Source: SIG452 sp045656345 (lineage in GTDB: Bacteria; Bacillota; Clostridia; UMGS1840). From it: DNA of 10,647 nt. A program made the position numbers and the translations under genes. Of this stretch, positions 1 through 4,533 are shown in pieces. Under the pieces are notes generated by a model. That model made no database searches, had not been told where the DNA came from, and was given only the letters and a program-made list of their open reading frames with translations. The stretch covers positions 1-10,647 of the forward strand of contig JAZOQZ010000030.1 in NCBI GenBank assembly GCA_045656345.1, given 5' to 3'. Each line of letters opens with the position of its first letter. Positions within the stretch are counted from its first letter, which is position 1.

Positions 1-471
1 CATAAATTTATAGGTTTTGGAGGGTGCAACGCCCAAGAATTCGTCGGTTGCAATGATGAAAGGACGGATGTATAAGGAAGTGCCGTCTGCGGTGGGAATC
101 CAGTCTTCATCCACTTTTACCACAGCTTTTACCGCTTCCACAAAGTCTTCCACGGGAATGTGGGGAATGCAGAGACGGTCATTGGTGTTGTTGGTTCTTT
201 TTGCGTTCATTTCGGGACGGAACAGACGCACTTTACCGTCTTTTCCGCGGTATGCTTTTAAGCCTTCAAACATTTCCTGACCATAGTGAAATACCATACA
301 AGCAGGATGCAGGCTCAAGTTATGCACAGGAACGATTTTGGCATCATGCCAACCGATTCCTTCGGTATATTCCATTTCAAACATATGATCGGTAAAAATT
401 TTACCGAAGCCTAAGTTGGACTGGTCGGGTTTTTGTGCGGAGTTTTGAGTTCTGGTTACTTTGATTTCCAT
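1..471 (-). CDS. ilvE: Branched-chain amino acid aminotransferase, N-terminal 157 residues (3' end outside window)
   Basis: PLP-dependent, cytosolic enzyme that transfers the amino group between Leu/Ile/Val and 2-oxoglutarate, the last step of branched-chain amino acid synthesis. The reverse strand gives an open frame of 157 codons from ATG at 471-469, running off the left edge. Recognisable class IV aminotransferase blocks of the longer BCAT type are KPDQSNLGFGKIFTDHMFEM (residues 14-33), FHYGQEMFEGLKAYR (61-75), RLFRPEMN (82-89) and LYIRPFIIATDEFLGVAPS (133-151). The PLP-binding lysine lies in the missing C-terminal half, so catalytic competence cannot be judged. An AGAGGTG ribosome binding site lies about 10 nt upstream of the ATG. 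The gene is divergent from the degV-family gene and has its own promoter at 562-590. Family assignment is secure; amino-donor preference is inferred. Confidence 0.93.
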   Translation of the reverse strand, partial: MEIKVTRTQNSAQKPDQSNLGFGKIFTDHMFEMEYTEGIGWHDAKIVPVHNLSLHPACMVFHYGQEMFEGLKAYRGKDGKVRLFRPEMNAKRTNNTNDRLCIPHIPVEDFVEAVKAVVKVDEDWIPTADGTSLYIRPFIIATDEFLGVAPSKTYKFM

Positions 472-511
472 TGCGGAATAACACCTCTTATAATTTTAAT
501 TTTTGAAAAAG

Positions 512-536
512 AAAGAGCGAATTTTCGCCTCTCTTT
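512..536 (-). promoter_or_regulatory. Imperfect hairpin with U-rich tail in the ilvE leader (possible attenuator)
   Basis: Read on the minus strand, the ilvE 5' leader carries AAAGA...GCGAA followed by TTCGC and TCTTT, with a 3-nt bulge on the 5' side, then a U-rich stretch (CTTTTTC). The two arms are 512-521 and 524-536 on the plus strand. The central loop is very tight, so the real stem is probably shorter. It lies between the predicted transcription start (about 555) and the ribosome binding site, where an attenuator or mRNA-stabilising stem would sit. No T-box motifs or leader peptide were seen, and the leader is only about 85 nt long. Confidence 0.3.
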
Positions 537-561
537 GTTTTACGAATTTAGTCAATTATAT

Positions 562-590
562 ATTATACAACACATTTTCCGAAAATTCAA
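562..590 (-). promoter_or_regulatory. Sigma-A-type promoter for ilvE
   Basis: On the minus strand, -35 TTGAAT (590-585) and -10 TATAAT (567-562) are separated by exactly 17 nt. The predicted start near 555 gives a leader of about 85 nt before the ilvE ATG. The -10 is a perfect consensus and the -35 matches 4 of 6. Confidence 0.75.
574..586. promoter_or_regulatory. Small dyad inside the ilvE promoter (possible operator)
   Basis: ATTTTC-C-GAAAAT is a perfect 6-bp dyad around a single central base. It lies between the -35 and -10 of the ilvE promoter, touching the -35. That position would suit a repressor, but the region is very AT-rich and a short dyad can occur by chance. No regulator is identified. 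Confidence 0.22.
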
Positions 591-635
591 CCATTTTTTT
601 AAATTTACTGATTTTTATCGTGTTTTTTAAAAAAA

Positions 636-660
636 TTGAAAATGTTCTTGATATTTTCAA
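636..660. promoter_or_regulatory. Inverted repeat over the -35 of the degV-family promoter (possible operator)
   Basis: TTGAAAAT (636-643), a 9-nt spacer, then ATTTTCAA (653-660) is an 8-bp perfect dyad. It covers the -35 hexamer of the downstream promoter (648-653), a classical repressor position. The half-site shares GAAAAT with the dyad in the ilvE promoter. The bound protein is unknown and chance in AT-rich DNA is possible. Confidence 0.3.
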
Positions 661-676
661 AAACTTATAGTATAAT
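648..676 (+). promoter_or_regulatory. Sigma-A-type promoter for the degV-ybeY transcription unit
   Basis: -35 TTGATA (648-653) and -10 TATAAT (671-676) with a 17-nt spacer. The predicted start near 683 leaves a short leader of about 44 nt containing AAGGAG (711-716), 10 nt before the GTG start of the degV-family gene. Confidence 0.78.
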
Positions 677-726
677 AAAACAGAATATAATGAAATACCT
701 ATGTCCACAAAAGGAGAGAAACATTC

Positions 727-1605
727 GTGTCAAAAATCAGAATCTGTGTGGATACCGCAAGTGATATCGATTTAAAAGTTGCACAAAAATATGATATTCA
801 TTTGCTTCCCATGACTATTACCATGAATCAAAAGGAATATAAAGAGGCCTATGATTTCACCAAAGAGGAGTTCTATGACCTGTTGCCAGAGGGAGATGAA
901 ATCCCCACCACGGCACAGATTCCTCCCTTTGAGTTTTTAGATGCCATCAAAGCTGCATATAAAGATGATGTGACCGATTTGATTATTGTCACTATCAATG
1001 CAAAGGCCTCTTCCACCAACAATTCCGCTCAGCTGGCCCGTCAGATGTTTTACAATGATATGCCCGACTGCAAGATGAAAATTACCGTGGTGGATTCGGG
1101 AACGTATAGCTATTGCTACGGCTATCCCGTGCTCATGGCGGCAAAAATGGCAAAAGACGGCAAACCCTGTGAAATCATTTTAAATTATCTGGAAGACTGG
1201 TTTTCCCGTCTGGAGGTTTATTTCACCGTGTTTGATTTGAAATATGCGAAAAAATCAGGCAGAATCGGCGGTGCGGCAGCCATTGCAGGGGAACTTCTGG
1301 GCATCAAACCTATTATGAGTTTAACCGGCGGAGATTCTGTGACTGCGCAGAAGGTTCGTGGTCTGAATAAGGCAATGGATGTTCTTTGCAACATTGCAGA
1401 AGAACGCATCGGTGCCGACAAAAAATATATTATTTTACACGGCAAAAATGACGGTAAGGACTTTTTGAAACTTGCCAAGGATGCACTGAAGGAAAAACCT
1501 GTTGAAACAGCCTTAATCGGTCCTTGCATCGTGGTAAATGCAGGCCCCGAGGTTTACGGTATTGCCTTTTTAGGCGAAAAACGTGACCAGCAGGTGGTTT
1601 ATTAA
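727..1605 (+). CDS. DegV family fatty-acid-binding protein
   Basis: Soluble 292-residue protein of the DegV/EDD-fold family. Characterised members (FakB) hold a fatty acid and present it to the kinase FakA for phosphorylation and entry into phospholipid synthesis. Visible blocks are DTASD (residues 9-13), IPTTAQIPPFEF (59-70, the lipid-headgroup Thr/Ser region), NAKASSTNNSA (91-101), VDSGTYSYCYGYP (122-134), KKSGRIGG (175-182) and LLGIKPIMSL (190-199). Length is normal for the family. The C-terminal block that usually reads HxGPG is NAGPE here (271-275), so the usual His is Asn. The start is GTG at 727, supported by AAGGAG 10 nt upstream; no nearer ATG fits. It is followed after 11 nt by ybeY, so the two are probably co-transcribed. 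No fakA-like kinase is in the window; bacteria often carry several DegV paralogs, so a FakB role is inference. Confidence 0.93.
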   Translation: MSKIRICVDTASDIDLKVAQKYDIHLLPMTITMNQKEYKEAYDFTKEEFYDLLPEGDEIPTTAQIPPFEFLDAIKAAYKDDVTDLIIVTINAKASSTNNSAQLARQMFYNDMPDCKMKITVVDSGTYSYCYGYPVLMAAKMAKDGKPCEIILNYLEDWFSRLEVYFTVFDLKYAKKSGRIGGAAAIAGELLGIKPIMSLTGGDSVTAQKVRGLNKAMDVLCNIAEERIGADKKYIILHGKNDGKDFLKLAKDALKEKPVETALIGPCIVVNAGPEVYGIAFLGEKRDQQVVY

Positions 1606-1616
1606 AGAGGAACAAT

Positions 1617-2105
1617 ATGCATAAAATTGAGTTTTATAACGAAGTGGAAGACGTGTTCTCCCAAGAGGAGGAGCTGACCGCTTTTCTGAATCAGTGTCTA
1701 GGTGTGTTAAAGCCTGATTTTTCGGTGCTTTTAACCGTAACGGTAACCGATAACGAAACCATTCGTGAGGTGAACCGTGAGCAAAGAGACATTGATAAAC
1801 CCACCGATGTGCTGTCCTTTCCCATGCTCTTTTACAGCGAGCCCGAAGTGCTTTCGGAGCCTTTGCAGGAGTATGATTATGACCCTGAAACCAATCTGGT
1901 GGTGTTGGGGGATTTAATGCTTTCTCACGAGAAAATCGCAGAGCAGGCAGAGGAATACGGACACCCCTATCAGCGAGAACTTTGTTATCTCACCCTTCAC
2001 GGACTGCTTCATCTGTTTGGCTATGACCATATGGTGGAGGAAGATAAGGTTGTGATGAGAGCAAGAGAGAAAGAGATTCTCTCAAAGGTTGCGGACGGTT
2101 TGTAA
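1617..2105 (+). CDS. ybeY: Endoribonuclease YbeY (16S rRNA maturation)
   Basis: Zinc-dependent single-strand endoribonuclease of the UPF0054 family, needed for 16S rRNA 3'-end processing and ribosome quality control. The 162-residue length is typical. The metal site HGLLHLFGYDH (residues 128-138) gives the three zinc histidines H128, H132 and H138 in the family's HxxxHxxxxxH spacing. Two further family blocks are TDVLSFP (63-69) and LGDLMLS (97-103). The ATG is preceded by AGAGGAA, and the gene starts 11 nt after the degV-family stop, so it is in the same transcript. Its usual clostridial or bacillar neighbours (phoH, diacylglycerol kinase, era) are absent here; a structured non-coding spacer follows instead. 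Identification is firm. Confidence 0.96.
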   Translation: MHKIEFYNEVEDVFSQEEELTAFLNQCLGVLKPDFSVLLTVTVTDNETIREVNREQRDIDKPTDVLSFPMLFYSEPEVLSEPLQEYDYDPETNLVVLGDLMLSHEKIAEQAEEYGHPYQRELCYLTLHGLLHLFGYDHMVEEDKVVMRAREKEILSKVADGL

Positions 2106-2110
2106 AACTG

Positions 2111-2264
2111 CGCATAATCCGTAAATCTCACCGCTCGCTGTACAGGAAGTACAGCTTCGGGCATTGTCAAGGCGTTTTCTTGATTCGATTTTCGAATTCT
2201 GCATCAGTTTTTCTGCACCTTAGGAAAACGGAGTTTGTGCAATTTTCTATTCAGAGTATCCTAA
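2111..2264. repeat. Structured intergenic element A, candidate dispersed repeat
   Basis: The 180-nt gap between ybeY and holB is dense in inverted repeats. GCTGTAC (2137-2143) pairs with GTACAGC (2149-2155) around AGGAA, with outer CCG/CGG (2131-2133 / 2158-2160). ATTCGA (2183-2188) pairs with TCGAAT (2192-2197). TTAGGA (2220-2225) pairs with TCCTAA (2259-2264). None is followed by a U-tract, so this is not a simple terminator. Anchor motifs TCTCACCG, CTTGAT and CGAATT-TGC recur in the same order in the intergenic region after rodA (10087-10125). A dispersed REP-like element is my inference; boundaries are approximate. GAGGA at 2273-2277, just outside it, is the holB ribosome binding site. 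Confidence 0.4.
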
Positions 2265-2285
2265 AGAAAAACGAGGATTAAAAAA

Positions 2286-3239
2286 ATGTTTGATGCGGTT
2301 TTGGGGCAGACTCTTCCCAAACAGCTGTTAGCAACAGCATTAAAAACGGGAAAACTGAGCCATGCCTACATTTTTCATGGCGCCGACGGGATTGGCAAAA
2401 CCACCCTGGCGCTGGAATTTGCCAGAGCAATCGTGTGTGAACACCGCACAGGTTGCGGGGTTTGTTCCGCTTGCAAACAGTTTTTTTCCACACAGGATAT
2501 TCATATCGTGGAAGGGGAACGCTCCATTTCGGTGAATCAGATTCGTGAGCTTACCACTGAAATTTATTTGCAACCCTTTCATTTTCCCAAAAAAATCTAT
2601 CTGATAAAAGACGCCGAAAAAATGACCGCAGGTGCTCAGAATGCACTTTTAAAAGTGTTTGAAGAACCCCCTTTGTATGCGGTGATTTTGTTGGTGACAA
2701 ACTCCCTTTCGGGATTATTGCCCACCATTTTATCCCGTGGAGTGCAAATCCGTTGTGTCGAACTGACTTCCAAAGAACTGAAGGAATATTTTTGCAAAAA
2801 CGGTCTTTGTGTTCCCAGCGATGAGGTGCTTCGTCTGTCCAACGGTTCCGTCACCGAGGCACTTGAGCTTGCAGGGTCACAAGAGTATAACGAAATGCGA
2901 ACCGTGATTCTGCGTGATGCAGGTCATCTTTTAAAAAACAGAACCCATAAAGACGTGATTCGTCTGTATCAGGATTTTATCACCTACGAAAAAGAAGTTT
3001 CCAGAGTGACAGACATTTTATTGTCTTTGGTGTATGATGCATCCATAGAAGACAAGTCGCTCAGGAAAAATACGGATATAGCGGATATCCCTGAAATCAC
3101 CCTGGCGGAAGCCACCGCTTTGTATCAGGATATCACCCGCCTGGCAAAAGCACTCTCCCAAAACGGCAACTATGCCATTTCGGTGCTGGGGGCTTTGCTT
3201 AGCATCAGAGCACATCTGAATGAAGAAAGGATATCATAA
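2286..3239 (+). CDS. holB: DNA polymerase III delta' subunit
   Basis: AAA+ clamp-loader subunit that, with delta and tau/gamma, opens and loads the beta sliding clamp at the replication fork. The 317-residue protein has a Walker A loop GADGIGKT (residues 32-39). A four-cysteine zinc module follows, C51-x5-C57-x2-C60-x2-C63. The Walker B/sensor region is KDAEKMTAGAQNALLKVFEEPP split as KDAEKM (108-113) and LLKVFEEPP (121-129). The arginine-finger region reads LLPTILSRG (144-152), so the classical SRC motif is SRG while the arginine is kept. The C-terminal part is the usual poorly conserved helical collar. GAGGA at 2273-2277 supports the ATG at 2286. It ends 3 nt before ricT. Classical delta' subunits often lack ATPase activity, but this copy keeps an intact P-loop. 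Confidence 0.94.
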   Translation: MFDAVLGQTLPKQLLATALKTGKLSHAYIFHGADGIGKTTLALEFARAIVCEHRTGCGVCSACKQFFSTQDIHIVEGERSISVNQIRELTTEIYLQPFHFPKKIYLIKDAEKMTAGAQNALLKVFEEPPLYAVILLVTNSLSGLLPTILSRGVQIRCVELTSKELKEYFCKNGLCVPSDEVLRLSNGSVTEALELAGSQEYNEMRTVILRDAGHLLKNRTHKDVIRLYQDFITYEKEVSRVTDILLSLVYDASIEDKSLRKNTDIADIPEITLAEATALYQDITRLAKALSQNGNYAISVLGALLSIRAHLNEERIS

Positions 3240-3242
3240 CCT

Positions 3243-4106
3243 ATGATAGAAGTAATCAGCGTAAAATTCAAGGATTTCGGCAAAGTGTACTACTTTGATC
3301 CCAACGGCATCACTGTAACGGCGGAGGATTCCGTTATTGTGGAAACCGCCCGCGGATTGGAATACGGCAAGGTTGTCCGCCCAAATTCCATGGTGTCGGA
3401 GGAGGATTTGGTTCCTCCTTTAAAACCTGTGATCCGTATCGCCACTGAGGCAGATGCCAAACAGTTGGCAGAAAATAAGGAAAAAGAAAAAAAAGCCTTT
3501 GGTATTGCAGAAGAAAAAATCAAAAAACACGGCTTGGAAATGAACCTGCTGGAAGTGGAATACACCTTTGACCGCAGTAAAATTCTGTTTTATTTCTCTG
3601 CAGACGGCAGAGTGGACTTTCGTGAACTGGTAAAAGATCTGGCAGGGGTGTTCCGCACCCGAATTGAGCTTCGCCAGATTGGTGTTCGTGATGAAGCGAA
3701 GATGTTAAAATGCTTTGGGCCTTGCGGACGTCAGTGCTGTTGTTCCTCCTTTTTATGTGAGTTCAAGCCTGTTTCCATCAAAATGGCGAAAGACCAGAAT
3801 CTGTCTTTAAATCCCACCAAAATTTCCGGTGCTTGCGGACGTTTGATGTGTTGTTTAAACTATGAACAGGCATCCTATGAAGATATGTGGAAAGACACTC
3901 CCCGCCACGGCTCCATCGTGAAATTACCCGGCGGAGGGGAAGGCACTGTTATTGACGTGAACGTGATTACCGGCATGATTCGTGCCGTGTCTTCCGATAC
4001 CGAAGCAGTGGGCACCTACCACAAAAAAGATGTGAAAATTATCAAACAGGCAGTGGTTCGTGATGATCACGATTCCCAGGAAATTAAGGAACTGACCAAA
4101 GAATAA
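3243..4106 (+). CDS. ricT: PSP1-domain protein RicT (YaaT), regulatory iron-sulfur protein
   Basis: Soluble 287-residue PSP1 protein. In Bacillus subtilis RicT joins RicA and RicF in an Fe-S complex that stimulates RNase Y mRNA processing and affects sporulation, competence and biofilm formation. The N-terminal PSP1 region includes YYFDPNG (residues 16-22) and VETARGLEYGKVV (33-45). The cysteine-rich family signature is CFGPCGRQCCCSSFLCEF (157-174; C157, C161, C165-C167, C172) followed by CGRLMCCLNYE (198-208). The start lies 3 nt after the holB stop, with AAGAAAGG inside the end of holB as a likely binding site, so translation is probably coupled. holB followed by ricT matches the Bacillus order, but yabA, the usual next gene, is not there. 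A glycine riboswitch with its own promoter follows. Confidence 0.94.
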   Translation: MIEVISVKFKDFGKVYYFDPNGITVTAEDSVIVETARGLEYGKVVRPNSMVSEEDLVPPLKPVIRIATEADAKQLAENKEKEKKAFGIAEEKIKKHGLEMNLLEVEYTFDRSKILFYFSADGRVDFRELVKDLAGVFRTRIELRQIGVRDEAKMLKCFGPCGRQCCCSSFLCEFKPVSIKMAKDQNLSLNPTKISGACGRLMCCLNYEQASYEDMWKDTPRHGSIVKLPGGGEGTVIDVNVITGMIRAVSSDTEAVGTYHKKDVKIIKQAVVRDDHDSQEIKELTKE

Positions 4107-4151
4107 CACTATAAAAGGACAAAGTTGCCTTAAAAATGTCCTGAAAAAGTG

Positions 4152-4180
4152 TTGACAATTTTGTAAAAGCGGAGTATAAT
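4152..4180 (+). promoter_or_regulatory. Full-consensus sigma-A promoter of the riboswitch-symporter unit
   Basis: -35 TTGACA (4152-4157) and -10 TATAAT (4175-4180) are both perfect consensus, with a 17-nt spacer. The predicted start near 4187 places the whole glycine riboswitch in the leader. A strong constitutive promoter fits control by premature termination rather than at initiation. Confidence 0.9.
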
Positions 4181-4211
4181 GCCGAATAGGTAATTTTTTA
4201 AAAGTGCATAT

Positions 4212-4404
4212 TGTGCTAAGTGAAGGATGCAGGAGAAAGGCATTTGCCTTGCCGAAGGAGTAACTCTCTCAGGCGCTTTTAGCAAAGACTGCAGACGGAT
4301 AGCGCTCCGGAGAAGTCCCTTTTCCCCAACCAAAAGGAAAAGACAAAGGATGCCGAAGGTGTAAAGCCCCAATGGGTTAATCTCTCAGGCAAAAGGACGG
4401 AGAA
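4212..4404 (+). promoter_or_regulatory. Tandem (two-aptamer) glycine riboswitch
   Basis: Two successive copies of the glycine aptamer core are visible. Aptamer 1 (about 4228-4293) has P1 arms TGCAG (4228-4232) and CTGCA (4289-4293), GGAGA, a GCCGAAGGAG block at 4251-4260 and CTCTCAGGC at 4266-4274. Aptamer 2 (about 4305-4402) has P1 arms CTCCG (4305-4309) and CGGAG (4398-4402), GGAGA, GCCGAAGG at 4352-4359 and CTCTCAGGC at 4382-4390, ending in the canonical AAAAGGACGGAG. A leader GTGAAGGA plus linker GACGGATAG fit the known leader-linker kink-turn. Aptamer 1 carries an extra GCTTTTAGC (4275-4283) where aptamer 2 has none. The element controls the symporter gene downstream through the terminator at 4450-4486. 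Motifs match the gcvT-type glycine class closely. Confidence 0.95.
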
Positions 4405-4449
4405 AACAGTCATTTTTTTGATGGCTATTTCTGTGTAATGCGGATTATT

Positions 4450-4486
4450 CGGAGTTTTTATGATTTCATAAAGACTCCGTTTTTTT
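4450..4486 (+). terminator. Intrinsic terminator, expression platform of the glycine riboswitch
   Basis: CGGAGTTTTTATG (4450-4462) pairs with CATAAAGACTCCG (4467-4479) as a 13-bp stem with one G-U pair and the loop ATTT, followed by seven T (4480-4486). It lies between aptamer 2 and the symporter start. The 3' arm plus U-tract (4475-4486) can instead pair over 12 bases with 4391-4402 at the end of aptamer 2. Terminator and aptamer-derived antiterminator are therefore mutually exclusive. Confidence 0.93.
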
Positions 4487-4533
4487 ATATTTTGTAATAA
4501 ATTTAATTTTTCATATAAGAGAGGAAAAAAAAC

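Noticed and set aside
472..561. T-box leader upstream of ilvE
   Set aside because: The leader is about 85 nt, too short, and no T-box core sequence or specifier stem is visible.
17..630. Plus-strand open frames across the left end
   Set aside because: They are antisense to the well-supported ilvE frame or lie in AT-rich promoter DNA.
2235..2262. A separate promoter for holB (TTGTGC with TATCCT, 16-nt spacer)
   Set aside because: Both hexamers are poor compared with the strong promoters elsewhere in the window; cotranscription from upstream is at least as likely.
4116..4142. AGGACA / TGTCCT inverted repeat after ricT as a terminator
   Set aside because: Only 6 bp with a 15-nt loop and no U-tract. 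How the ricT transcript ends is unresolved.
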